Assembly (NCBI GenBank): GCA_913061265.1
Contig: CAJXVS010000004.1
Location: forward strand, 62,001 to 126,000
DNA from: an uncultured Halobacteriovorax sp.
GTDB lineage: Bacteria > Bdellovibrionota > Bacteriovoracia > Bacteriovoracales > Bacteriovoracaceae
Length of the DNA stretch: 64,000 nt
Direction: 5' to 3'
Of the stretch, positions 9,124 to 16,940 are shown piece after piece. Position numbers and translations under genes: made by a program. The notes below the pieces were generated by a model, which had not been told where the DNA came from, searched no databases, and saw only the letters and a list, made by a program, of their open reading frames with translations. Position 1 is the stretch's first letter, and each line of letters opens with the position of its first letter.

Positions 9124-9224
9124 AGACCAAACCAATCATTTATAAAACAATAGCGATGATCATTATGTTGGCTCTTATCTTTTTATTTAAGGTTGGCGGC
9201 ATCGGGTTTCAATATAACTTATGA
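9108..9224 (+). CDS. 38-aa single-pass membrane peptide, DltX-like
   Basis: A short gene starting at the ATG at 9108, with a strong SD (GGAGG about 5 nt upstream), inside the last codons of the MBOAT gene. The product has a short basic N-terminus, one membrane helix (about residues 14-31, from AMIIMLALIFLF) and a short C-terminal tail ending GFQYNL. DltX of Gram-positive Dlt systems is likewise a tiny one-helix protein with a conserved C-terminal aromatic motif that includes a tyrosine implicated in acyl relay. The FxYN ending here matches that pattern in kind, though the usual residue after it is missing. The 3' end overlaps the convergent RraA-like gene by 6 nt. Confidence 0.6.
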   Translation: MEPNLKTKPIIYKTIAMIIMLALIFLFKVGGIGFQYNL

Positions 9225-9968
9225 TGCCACTTTGTGAGAGTTCATTTGATCGTTGCGTTCTGGTTCAGCACCAAACTTAATCCGCAGTAGTTCTTCATTA
9301 TCTTGAAATCTTTTAGGCAGTTTATCCATATGATTAAGATAATCTTTTTTGCAAATAGTTCTATCAGTATTCCAACCAAGGTCACTAATACAATAGTTCC
9401 AAACTTCTTCTTGAAGCCTTAAGCCTTTAAGCCTATTGAGCATGCTTTGGTTAAAGTAACATTCAGGAATTGAGACTACTCCAGTAGCGTCACAAACAAC
9501 TAAACTTCCAGCATACTTCTGCATCTTGATATTCTTTTTCTCATAAGGATATGGTGAAGTCTCTCTGTTAAAACAGCCAATAGGTGTATAACCTTGGCAC
9601 CACAAAGCGTAGTTTCTCTCTTTAATGACATCAATATCACGCATAAAGCCTTGGACAACAACGGCCTTTGCCTTTTTAACTTCGAGCATATATTTACAGA
9701 CGATATCTCCAAAGATGGCCTTGTTCTCACAGCCTTCAGTGAAGACCACAACAACTTCATCTTCTTCAATCAAATCGAGTTGAGTATGGAGGTAATAATT
9801 TGAATTGTTAGCTGTAAACAGGCACCGCATCTTTCCGATAACAAAGTCCGCTTCACTAACAGGATGAAGATGAGGAATAGCCCCAGTCTTTCCCATAGCA
9901 TCGGCAATCTCAGTCGATGACATCTTTTCTTTTTCAATATAATCTTTTAATTCTTGATAGAAATTCAC
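9219..9968 (-). CDS. RraA-like / HMG-aldolase-fold family protein
   Basis: A 249-residue protein of the RraA/4-hydroxy-4-methyl-2-oxoglutarate aldolase superfamily. Visible family features are STEIADAMGKTG near the N-terminus, the glycine/aspartate segment AIFGDIVCKYM, and AKAVVVQGFMRDIDVI, where the Arg-Asp pair occupies the usual metal/substrate position. Aldolase members bind Mg and cleave small keto-acids; RraA itself inhibits RNase E. Which applies cannot be told. The GTG start at 9968 has a good SD (AGAGGT, 5-nt gap). It lies about 110 bp downstream of the PhyH gene and may share its transcript. Confidence 0.65.
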   Translation of the reverse strand: MNFYQELKDYIEKEKMSSTEIADAMGKTGAIPHLHPVSEADFVIGKMRCLFTANNSNYYLHTQLDLIEEDEVVVVFTEGCENKAIFGDIVCKYMLEVKKAKAVVVQGFMRDIDVIKERNYALWCQGYTPIGCFNRETSPYPYEKKNIKMQKYAGSLVVCDATGVVSIPECYFNQSMLNRLKGLRLQEEVWNYCISDLGWNTDRTICKKDYLNHMDKLPKRFQDNEELLRIKFGAEPERNDQMNSHKVAS

Positions 9969-10081
9969 TCGTTACCTCTAAGATTATTTTATAAAATTGC
10001 TCAGCCCACTTCAATCGGGTAAGCGATACCGACGTATCGGCTATAAGATAGAGTAAGCTAAGGAATTAAGGGAAGAGTAAC

Positions 10082-10843
10082 CTAGTAAAACAATCGTCTA
10101 TTGGGAAGTTGCTTAAGTATTTCAGTACTTGGCATGGCCTTGGGGTTTATAAATGAAGAAGACTTCTCAGTTCGAAGAGCAAAAAGTGGATCAAAAACAA
10201 AACGTTTTGGACTCACTCCGTATTTCTTTCCACGGTGGATAGCATGGGCAGAAAAAACTCGAACCTCTCCTCTTTTACAATCAAAAGACTTAGAGTTCAA
10301 TAAAGGTGAATTATTAGATTTCATGCGAACCTCAAACTCGTCCTCACTATCCCATCTCTTATGACTTCCTGGAACTAACTCAAAAAGCTCATCATCTATA
10401 AAAGGAATATGGAAGTGAAGGACTGGCTCATTTATAATGGCCTTCTTTTGATCTTCAACAGAGAGTCCCGTGTACTGAGTATCTCGGTGCCAATAACCAT
10501 CTTTTGAATGATCTTTAGGATTAAAAAAGACCTGAGAGCCTAAAAAGAAAGCATCTTTCCCGATAAGAGTTTCAATAAGATTCTGTATTTTATCAGAAGT
10601 AATAAACTTAAAAAGATCAATTCGATCTTGAGAATCAACGCAATCAAAGTGATCACTGAGTGTTAGATTATTTGAATTGATCATCTTATGCTTAAGATAT
10701 TCTTTATGATTAATCTCTAACCATCTTTGATGAGCTTTAGAGATGATGGGATAGATTGCTGATAGCTCAGCTTCAGAAAAGAAACTAGGGATAACGACAC
10801 AGCCCTCAGTTCCGAAAATGTCTCTTATCTTTGATTCTTTCAT
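10082..10843 (-). CDS. Phytanoyl-CoA dioxygenase (PhyH) family protein
   Basis: A 253-residue 2-oxoglutarate/Fe(II) oxygenase. Iron ligands: HRD in YWHRDTQY (about residues 139-141) and a distal His in SAHAIHRG (about 214), followed by an Arg for 2-oxoglutarate. The block ELVPGSHKRWD is typical of PhyH proteins. The family includes halogenases and hydroxylases, among them ectoine hydroxylase, so the substrate is open. Its start is only 16 bp after the aquaporin gene's stop, and both follow a two-component system on the same strand, which suggests co-transcription. It has no signal peptide. Confidence 0.75.
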   Translation of the reverse strand: MKESKIRDIFGTEGCVVIPSFFSEAELSAIYPIISKAHQRWLEINHKEYLKHKMINSNNLTLSDHFDCVDSQDRIDLFKFITSDKIQNLIETLIGKDAFFLGSQVFFNPKDHSKDGYWHRDTQYTGLSVEDQKKAIINEPVLHFHIPFIDDELFELVPGSHKRWDSEDEFEVRMKSNNSPLLNSKSFDCKRGEVRVFSAHAIHRGKKYGVSPKRFVFDPLFALRTEKSSSFINPKAMPSTEILKQLPNRRLFY

Positions 10844-10859
10844 TTAAGAATTTCTCAAC

Positions 10860-11549
10860 CTAACAACACCCATGAGTATCTGAATCATTATCTTTATGGC
10901 AACGGATCCATTCATAGATCTTTGCGCCCAAGACCGCCCCTAATAAGGGGGCCATAATAAAGACCCAAAGATTTGTATAATTTCCCGACATAATAGCAGG
11001 AGCTATTGAGCGGGCAGGATTCATCGAAGCGTTTGTTAGAGGTCCTCCCACAAAAGCGCAAAGAGCAACTGTTGTTCCTATAGCAATCCCTGCCATTTCA
11101 CCCACGGCCCTTGAGTCCGTTGCCACACTAATGATAACAAACATCAAAGCAAAGCTTAAGATGACCTCAACGATGATTCCTCCAGATAGACTAAGACTTA
11201 TCTCAGTGGCTCCGAATTTATGACCGGCTCCAAAGATGACTAAATGAACAAGTGAAGCTAGTAAGCCTCCTAAGATCTGTGAGATGAGATAACCAGGAAC
11301 TCTTTTTCCAGGAAAGCGTTTCACACTCCAAAAAGCCAGTGTGACCGCTGGATTAAAGTGGGCCCCTGAGATATGCCCAACAGCGTAGATCATCATGGCC
11401 ACAGAACCTCCCCAGATAACGGGAATAAATCCACTGTTATAATGAGGGTAGACTTCGCCTAAGATCATCGAACCGCAACCAAAGAAAACAAGAAAGAATG
11501 TTCCTATAAATTCCGCTACGTATTGAGGAACTTGATGATTCACTTTCAT
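10860..11549 (-). CDS. aqpZ: Aquaporin Z-like water channel
   Basis: A 229-residue MIP-family channel with six membrane helices. Both NPA boxes are intact: SGAHFNPAVTLAFW and LTNASMNPARSIAPA. The Arg after the second box and the small residues around it favour a water-selective aquaporin over a glycerol facilitator. The ATG at 11549 is preferred to a more upstream in-frame start because GGAGA lies just before it and the protein then begins like AqpZ (QYVAEFIGTFFLVFFGCGS). The kinase gene ends 22 bp upstream, so it is probably in an operon with the response regulator and kinase, which suggests osmotic control. The C-terminus ends in a CC pair. Confidence 0.92.
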   Translation of the reverse strand: MKVNHQVPQYVAEFIGTFFLVFFGCGSMILGEVYPHYNSGFIPVIWGGSVAMMIYAVGHISGAHFNPAVTLAFWSVKRFPGKRVPGYLISQILGGLLASLVHLVIFGAGHKFGATEISLSLSGGIIVEVILSFALMFVIISVATDSRAVGEMAGIAIGTTVALCAFVGGPLTNASMNPARSIAPAIMSGNYTNLWVFIMAPLLGAVLGAKIYEWIRCHKDNDSDTHGCC

Positions 11550-11571
11550 AATATTATCTCCACAATTTATT

Positions 11572-12384
11572 TTAGAATGTAATCTTGAAGGTTGTGCCAT
11601 AACCTTTCTTAGAAGACACTTGTATCTTAGCTTTATGGGCTTCAATGATTTCTTTACAGATATTTAGCCCAATACCCATTCCTTCTTTTTTATCGCCTTC
11701 ATTCTTATTATTTACTCTAAAAAAAGGCTCAAAGATAAAAGGAATATCTTCTCCTGAAATAGTACTTCCTTCGTTCATAATAGTAACAATCTTATTGTCA
11801 TTCTTCTGCGAGAGGCTAATATTAACTTTTCCCTCGGGTGTTTTATATTTATAGGCATTTTCAATTAAATTCTTGAAGAGCTTTATTAATTGAGAATGAT
11901 TCCCTTCAACAACGAGGTTTAGATCACTATTAAAGTAAAGTTGATCATGATCGATATACAATGTTTCAACAATTTCTTTTAGAACATCTCCTAGGACAAC
12001 AGGCTCTTTTACGATTCCTTGAGATTTAATCTTCTCTATATCCATTAACTCGTTCACTAAATTAAAGATCTGATTAATGTCCTCATTCAGCGATTTCTTT
12101 ATGGATTGATCTTCTATAAATTCTAAATCAAGCTTCATCCGTGATAAAGGTGCTCTTAATTCATGATTTACACCATGAAGGAGACTATCTCTTGCTTTGA
12201 TCATAAAGTTATTCTCTAAGAGGACCTTCTCATTCTTAAGTCGTTCTTTTTTCTCAAAGCTGATTAAAAAGAAAAAGAGTAAACAGGTGGCTACAAAGAT
12301 CGCAATTAAAACAATGGGATCTGCCTTTAAAAAGAAGGTCGTGATGATAAGAGCAAAATTTATGATGAGTAGGCTAAGCTTCAT
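11572..12384 (-). CDS. Sensor histidine kinase
   Basis: A 270-residue membrane kinase. Two closely spaced N-terminal membrane helices (about residues 4-19 and 24-42) leave almost no periplasmic sensor, so it likely senses membrane state or an intramembrane signal. The phosphoacceptor box is LHGVNHELRAPLSR (His near 74). The ATPase domain has KNLIENAYKY (N box) and EGMGIGLNICKEI (G box). It overlaps the response-regulator gene by 11 nt, so it is that regulator's cognate kinase. The aquaporin and PhyH genes follow directly. Confidence 0.88.
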   Translation of the reverse strand: MKLSLLIINFALIITTFFLKADPIVLIAIFVATCLLFFFLISFEKKERLKNEKVLLENNFMIKARDSLLHGVNHELRAPLSRMKLDLEFIEDQSIKKSLNEDINQIFNLVNELMDIEKIKSQGIVKEPVVLGDVLKEIVETLYIDHDQLYFNSDLNLVVEGNHSQLIKLFKNLIENAYKYKTPEGKVNISLSQKNDNKIVTIMNEGSTISGEDIPFIFEPFFRVNNKNEGDKKEGMGIGLNICKEIIEAHKAKIQVSSKKGYGTTFKITF

Positions 12385-13048
12385 TGATAAACATATAACC
12401 TTTAAGGCGGACGGTCTTAATTAATTCTGTATCCGATACCTTCTTTAGTTTTTTTCTGATCCTACTGATAGCAATATCTAAGGAACGATCAAAGGCTTCC
12501 CAAGATTCACCATGAAGCCCTTCCATTATCTCTTCTCGGCTTTTAACGATGCCCTTATTTTCTACAAGATACTTTAATATTTCAAATTCAGTGGCTGTAA
12601 GATCCAAAGGCTCTTGATTAAAGTTAGCTGAGTAGTCTCCCATATTTAAGCTAATACCAGCAGATTCAAGCTTAACTAAATCAGTGCTTTCTAATCTTCT
12701 TAATTGAGATTTGATTCTAGCGACTAACTCTCTAGGACTAAAAGGTTTCGTAACATAGTCATCCGCTCCATATTCAAGTCCTAAAATCTTGTCAGACTCC
12801 TCTACTTTACCTGTGAGAAAAACGATGGGAATATTTGAGAAGCTTCGGATTTCCTTGCAGACTTCATGTCCATCTAAGTCTGGTAACATTCCATCAAGGA
12901 TAATTACTTTATATTTATTTTTTTTAACACTCTCAACTCCTGAAGACCCATTATGTTCTGCCGAGAGCTCAAGTTGATAGCCTTCAAAGTATTTCTTAAG
13001 CTTCTCACAAAGTGAGGTGTCATCATCAATGATAAGTATTTGTTCCAT
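12374..13048 (-). CDS. OmpR/PhoB-family response regulator
   Basis: A 224-residue regulator: receiver domain (acidic triplet in LIIDDD, phospho-Asp in IILDGMLPDLDG near residue 52, Lys in VTKPFSPRE) followed by a winged-helix DNA-binding domain ending in KLIKTVRLKGYMF-like sequence. It is the first gene of a four-gene run with its kinase, an aquaporin and a dioxygenase. It probably controls that run and perhaps osmotic genes elsewhere; this is inferred from gene order. Confidence 0.9.
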   Translation of the reverse strand: MEQILIIDDDTSLCEKLKKYFEGYQLELSAEHNGSSGVESVKKNKYKVIILDGMLPDLDGHEVCKEIRSFSNIPIVFLTGKVEESDKILGLEYGADDYVTKPFSPRELVARIKSQLRRLESTDLVKLESAGISLNMGDYSANFNQEPLDLTATEFEILKYLVENKGIVKSREEIMEGLHGESWEAFDRSLDIAISRIRKKLKKVSDTELIKTVRLKGYMFINEA

Positions 13049-13129
13049 GCCATTATTTTAGCACTAATAAAGAAAACAAGGGAAAAGGTATAAATAATCT
13101 AAGGAAAAACCAATAAGTTAGGTTGGCTA

Positions 13130-14242
13130 TTAAAACATTGTATTGATCGAAATCCCATAGAGGCTAACATCACGGCCAGGATTTTGAGAAAAAAGTCCTG
13201 CTGGACCATTAGTAGCTGCTCCGCCTCCACCTGGAGGTGGTGGCCTAGCAATGGGATTCTTAGGGCTGATGATCTTGTACTCGAGTTTTAGTATGGTTGA
13301 AAGGTCTAAGTTGTAGTTTGCGCCAAAAGTAAGAGTTTGCTGAAAGATATCAATATTACTTTTTGAACTATCTAAGACCTTAGAAAAAGTTCCATGTAAG
13401 AGAACTGTCTGATCAAAGATGTAACCCCCTAATAGGAAATAATAAGATTTAACATCTTCGTAAGCGGGATTTTCAGCAAGAACCATCGAGAACTCTGAAA
13501 GAATAAGAAGCTTCTCACCATCATACTTACCTCCAAGTGAGAAGAACTCACCTCGTCCAAAAGAAGCATCCGTAAATGTCCCAACAGAAACTTCTCTCTC
13601 TGCACTGCTTACAGAATTTAAATAACTCGACTTTAAATAATAATCATCAAATTTATATTCTAAGACGAGGCCGTGGAGGTTTTTGACTCTCGACCTGATA
13701 TTGTTGCGATTGTTTTCATTACCCCCATGATAGAAACGATAATTTAAGCTTTGCAGACCTTTTTGATAAAGTAGCCCCTCGAACGAGACGCCGAAAAAAG
13801 TATGGTTGGCACCAATGGTGTCTAGAGGAACAATTTCATAAACTTCCTCAGGCGCATTGATCCAAGGATAGAGTGAACCTACTTTTAAATAATCTGAAAT
13901 CATCCAAACAGGAAGCCGAATCTTACCAGCCAATATCTGATGCTTACTTGAATAACTATAATTGATATGGGCGATATCTAAATTAAATGAAAACTCTCTA
14001 CCGTTGCCACCGTCAGCTAAAATTTGCAAAAAGCCATCTAATTTATTACTTAAGTTTGAATGAAACTGAAGGCCGGCTTGTGTTCCTTCAGAATACTCCC
14101 CCTCTTCGGAGACAGCATTATTATAGAGAATAGGTGAGTCACTTTTTCTATAAGCGAAAGTTAGAAAACCTTTAGTACTTATATCAAAAGCAAATAACTC
14201 AATGCAAGAAAACAAACAGAAAACAAATACTAGTTTTTTCAT
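13130..14242 (-). CDS. Outer-membrane porin-like beta-barrel protein
   Basis: A 370-residue exported protein. The ATG at 14242 is chosen because it starts a signal peptide (MKKLVFVFCLFSCIELFAF) with AAGG upstream; a longer frame adds a non-signal leader. The mature part alternates polar and hydrophobic residues, is rich in Tyr and Gly, and ends in phenylalanine (SINTMF), as outer-membrane barrels do. Near the C-terminus lies a loop-like proline/glycine run (RPPPPGGGGAATNG). It is divergent from a phosphate-binding-like gene 70 bp away, so the two may share control and handle one solute. Substrate unknown. Confidence 0.6.
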   Translation of the reverse strand: MKKLVFVFCLFSCIELFAFDISTKGFLTFAYRKSDSPILYNNAVSEEGEYSEGTQAGLQFHSNLSNKLDGFLQILADGGNGREFSFNLDIAHINYSYSSKHQILAGKIRLPVWMISDYLKVGSLYPWINAPEEVYEIVPLDTIGANHTFFGVSFEGLLYQKGLQSLNYRFYHGGNENNRNNIRSRVKNLHGLVLEYKFDDYYLKSSYLNSVSSAEREVSVGTFTDASFGRGEFFSLGGKYDGEKLLILSEFSMVLAENPAYEDVKSYYFLLGGYIFDQTVLLHGTFSKVLDSSKSNIDIFQQTLTFGANYNLDLSTILKLEYKIISPKNPIARPPPPGGGGAATNGPAGLFSQNPGRDVSLYGISINTMF

Positions 14243-14312
14243 GAATAGCCTTGGACATTCAGTCCAGAATTTACCATCCTTATATTGATAACAAAACAAC
14301 CGATAGTTGACT

Positions 14313-14768
14313 ATGATAATAAGAATTTTCTTTTTACTTATTTTTCTAAACCAGGCTCACGCCAACTCAAAATATATTGTGTTAAGTTCAACTGAAGCTC
14401 CTGTCATAGAGCGAATTGATACTGATGATCTAAGAGACATCTATTTAGGAAATCGTATTTTTTGGAAGAATGGAAAAAGAATCTTTCCATCTCATATTGA
14501 AAAGTCTTCAGACACGATGAAGTACTTTCTCAATAAAGTTCTTTCAATGAATCCTCGACAGTATAACAAATACTGGAGAAGAAGATTGTTCTCAGGAAAG
14601 GGTCACCCCCCTATAGAATTAGAGAACGATAACAAAACCCTTGATTACGTAAAAAAGACTAACGGAGCCTTAGGCCTAGTCGATAAGGTTCCAAGAGTTG
14701 TTGATAAGGGGCTTTACTTCTTTCAGCCCTCAACCGACGGTTACACACTTAAGAAAATAAAAAACTAA
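14313..14768 (+). CDS. Small phosphate-binding-protein-like exported protein
   Basis: A 151-residue protein with a signal peptide (residues 1-18, ending in AHA). The mature sequence resembles the short PstS-like PBP domain found in many marine Gram-negatives: LRDIYLGNRIFWKNGKRI, then a segment rich in MNPRQYNKYWRRRLFSGKG, then TNGALGLVDK. The ATG at 14313 is used rather than a TTG two codons earlier. It is divergent from a porin-like gene, a pairing that suggests uptake or sensing of an anion. No permease is present, so it is unlikely to be a standalone ABC transporter. Confidence 0.6.
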   Translation: MIIRIFFLLIFLNQAHANSKYIVLSSTEAPVIERIDTDDLRDIYLGNRIFWKNGKRIFPSHIEKSSDTMKYFLNKVLSMNPRQYNKYWRRRLFSGKGHPPIELENDNKTLDYVKKTNGALGLVDKVPRVVDKGLYFFQPSTDGYTLKKIKN

Positions 14769-15235
14769 TTTATATAATAATGAAGCTTGAATGAAAGATC
14801 ATCAAAACTAAAGGTCTTTGTTCCGATCTTTTGATCTTCTTCTACAAACAATCCATATGAAAAATAAGGGATTTCGATTGAAAGTTGGTTGTCTTCTTTT
14901 TCTAATTCTTTATTGATTTTACCACATAAGATATTAAGAAACTCCCCAAGAAAATCAAGAATATCTATCTCTGGAATTTCATCGTTTTTTATAAAAGGAT
15001 ATTTTCTATATAAAAGGTCTAAGATCTTCTGATTGTCCTCTACTCTATACTCTAAAATACAGCTGTAATTAAAGTTTTGCCCAGAGACCTCAACACTTGG
15101 GCCATAGATCTCTTCAAGAACAGGCTCTTCACGGACCTTTCCGATCTTTACGTCATACTTAGGTGTAATAAATTCAGTTATTGTTTTTAAGCAACCTGTT
15201 TCTATAATTTTGGAAAATTGATTGAACTCAAGCAC
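14765..15235 (-). CDS. CheX-like CheY-P phosphatase
   Basis: A 156-residue protein resembling CheX/CheC phosphatases. The key signature is DFLGEFLNILCGKI near residues 94-107, giving the E-x-x-N catalytic pair followed by Gly. Such proteins dephosphorylate CheY-type receivers. It starts at a GTG overlapping the end of the upstream receiver gene by 8 nt, so the pair is translationally coupled, and the receiver is its likely substrate. It has a convergent 4-nt overlap with the phosphate-binding-like gene. Confidence 0.7.
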   Translation of the reverse strand: MLEFNQFSKIIETGCLKTITEFITPKYDVKIGKVREEPVLEEIYGPSVEVSGQNFNYSCILEYRVEDNQKILDLLYRKYPFIKNDEIPEIDILDFLGEFLNILCGKINKELEKEDNQLSIEIPYFSYGLFVEEDQKIGTKTFSFDDLSFKLHYYIN

Positions 15236-15590
15236 CTAATACCTCTTTCAGGACAGCTTCTATCTTTTCTTGGGTTATAGGTTTTGTTATGTAGTACTCA
15301 ACACCAAGAGAGGCAGCTTTTTCTTTCATTGAATCCACAAGATGCGAAGTAACGAGGGCAAAGGTTGTTTCAACAGACGCCTCTTTCGATTTTTCAACAA
15401 GCTCAATTCCGGTAAAAGGTTCCATATTAATATCAGAGAAAACTAAGGAGATTCCCCCTTCTTTTAAGAGGTCTAAGGCCTTCTGAGCATCGGTTAGTTC
15501 GATTACCTCTAGCTCTTCGCTATAGTTAGAGACAATGGACTTAACCACTAGTCTTTGAAATTGGCTGTCATCAACAATTAGTACTTTCAT
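15228..15590 (-). CDS. Single-domain CheY-like response regulator
   Basis: A 120-residue stand-alone receiver. Acidic pair in VLIVDDSQF, phospho-Asp in LVFSDINMEPF (about residue 54), Thr/Ser switch position in FALVTSHL, Lys in YYITKPITQ. The ATG at 15590 gives the normal receiver length; a TTG nine bases upstream is the alternative. It is coupled to the CheX-like gene and lies divergent from a receiver/TPR protein and a histidine kinase, which may phosphorylate it. Confidence 0.85.
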   Translation of the reverse strand: MKVLIVDDSQFQRLVVKSIVSNYSEELEVIELTDAQKALDLLKEGGISLVFSDINMEPFTGIELVEKSKEASVETTFALVTSHLVDSMKEKAASLGVEYYITKPITQEKIEAVLKEVLGA

Positions 15591-15668
15591 AGAATCCAAT
15601 AAACTTTTAATTTTCTCTGATTATTATATAATAAACCTACCCTATTAGGAATCATCATCAAGGCCAGT

Positions 15669-16940
15669 ATGCCCGACGTAAAAGCTCATATAAGTGAAAC
15701 AGTTCTAAAACTAAGCTTTCTTATCTTAGACCCCAAGAATAATATAGGAGAACTGATCACGAGTTCTCTTAAAAAATCTGGTGTAAAAGATCAAAATATA
15801 AAGATAGTTAGAAATAAAACTGAAGCCATTTCATACTTAAGGGAAAGAAAGCCGCCTTTTCTAGCTTGTTATGTCGACCCTAAATCTAAAGCTGTCTTTG
15901 ACCTAATTGATGAATATAAAAAAGTTATTCCTAATAAGTTTAAGAGGTACTTTCTTCTTTTTTCTCAAAGTAAAGATATCTATTCATTCGCTCAAGCTTT
16001 AGAAGAAGAAGTTGATGATTATATAGTCGAACCCTATTCAGAGAATAAGATTTTTCGAAAGATTAATCTATCAGTCGAACATAAAGAGAATCCTACTGAA
16101 TATAAAGTCTTACTAAATGAAGTTAATCAACATTTAGAAAATGGTGAATTAAAAAAAGCAAGAGTATCCGCTGCAATGGCCATGACCTTACATCCCCGTC
16201 CCTCACTTGCCTACTTTAGTATGGCAAAAGTTGAAATCGCTGATAATAATAAAGAAGAGGCAATTCAAAATTGTATAAAGGGTCTTCAGTTTAATAAAGA
16301 TCACTTTAGATGCTTATCTCTTTTGCATGATCTTTATTTTGAAACTGGTGATCTAGATCGATCTTACAATGTATTGATTAAAATTCTAGAAAAATTTCCT
16401 CTTAGCATAGGAAGAGTCTTAGAGATTTTTAAACTAGCGATTGTTCTTAAGAAGTTCGATGAGTTGCAAGTTTACTGTAAAAAAATTCTAGATAAGGAAA
16501 ATAACAATATTGATATCATAAGGTTTTGCACGGCCGGTTTAGCAATATGCGCTCTCAATTTTTTCAACAAAAAAGATGATGCCGCTGGTAATGCTCTTAT
16601 TAATCGAGCTTTAAAATACTCACAGTTTGATCCAAAAATTCTTAGAAACCTCTATAAGACTCTTGTAAACTATGGACTTCTTCAAGGATCGGAAGACATT
16701 TTTTTTAAGTTTAAGAATTCAGATAAAGAAACTCTTGAGTGGGAGGTCTGTAAGTACTTGAGAGAGATCTTTTCAACAAAACCTGTCGATATGATCATCA
16801 ATGAATCAGAAGCCAGGCTTAAACTTGTACACTTTGACGAAGATTGCTACCGCCACTTATTAGATCGCTCTAAAAAAGAGGCTTCCCCTGAATATTTAAC
16901 TAAGATTGAATCGATAGGAGAGAAGTTCTCACTTCAATAA
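15669..16940 (+). CDS. Degenerate receiver plus TPR-repeat protein
   Basis: A 423-residue protein. Residues 10-135 resemble a response-regulator receiver (LSFLILDPKNN at the first strand, DDYIVEPYSENK at the Lys region), but the usual acidic pair and phospho-Asp are not in place and the Lys is replaced by Glu, so phosphorylation is doubtful. The rest is alpha-helical with TPR-like repeats (for example YFSMAKVEIADNNKEEAI). Probably a scaffold for protein-protein contacts in the adjacent signalling system. It shares its stop/start with the following kinase gene, so they are coupled. Confidence 0.6.
   Translation: MPDVKAHISETVLKLSFLILDPKNNIGELITSSLKKSGVKDQNIKIVRNKTEAISYLRERKPPFLACYVDPKSKAVFDLIDEYKKVIPNKFKRYFLLFSQSKDIYSFAQALEEEVDDYIVEPYSENKIFRKINLSVEHKENPTEYKVLLNEVNQHLENGELKKARVSAAMAMTLHPRPSLAYFSMAKVEIADNNKEEAIQNCIKGLQFNKDHFRCLSLLHDLYFETGDLDRSYNVLIKILEKFPLSIGRVLEIFKLAIVLKKFDELQVYCKKILDKENNNIDIIRFCTAGLAICALNFFNKKDDAAGNALINRALKYSQFDPKILRNLYKTLVNYGLLQGSEDIFFKFKNSDKETLEWEVCKYLREIFSTKPVDMIINESEARLKLVHFDEDCYRHLLDRSKKEASPEYLTKIESIGEKFSLQ

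Noticed and set aside
10024-10039. CGATAC-CGAC-GTATCG hairpin as a terminator
   Set aside because: No T-tract on either strand; left out as a short stem.
10082-10843. PhyH protein as ectoine hydroxylase (EctD)
   Set aside because: No ectA/B/C genes and no EctD-specific signature that I could identify.
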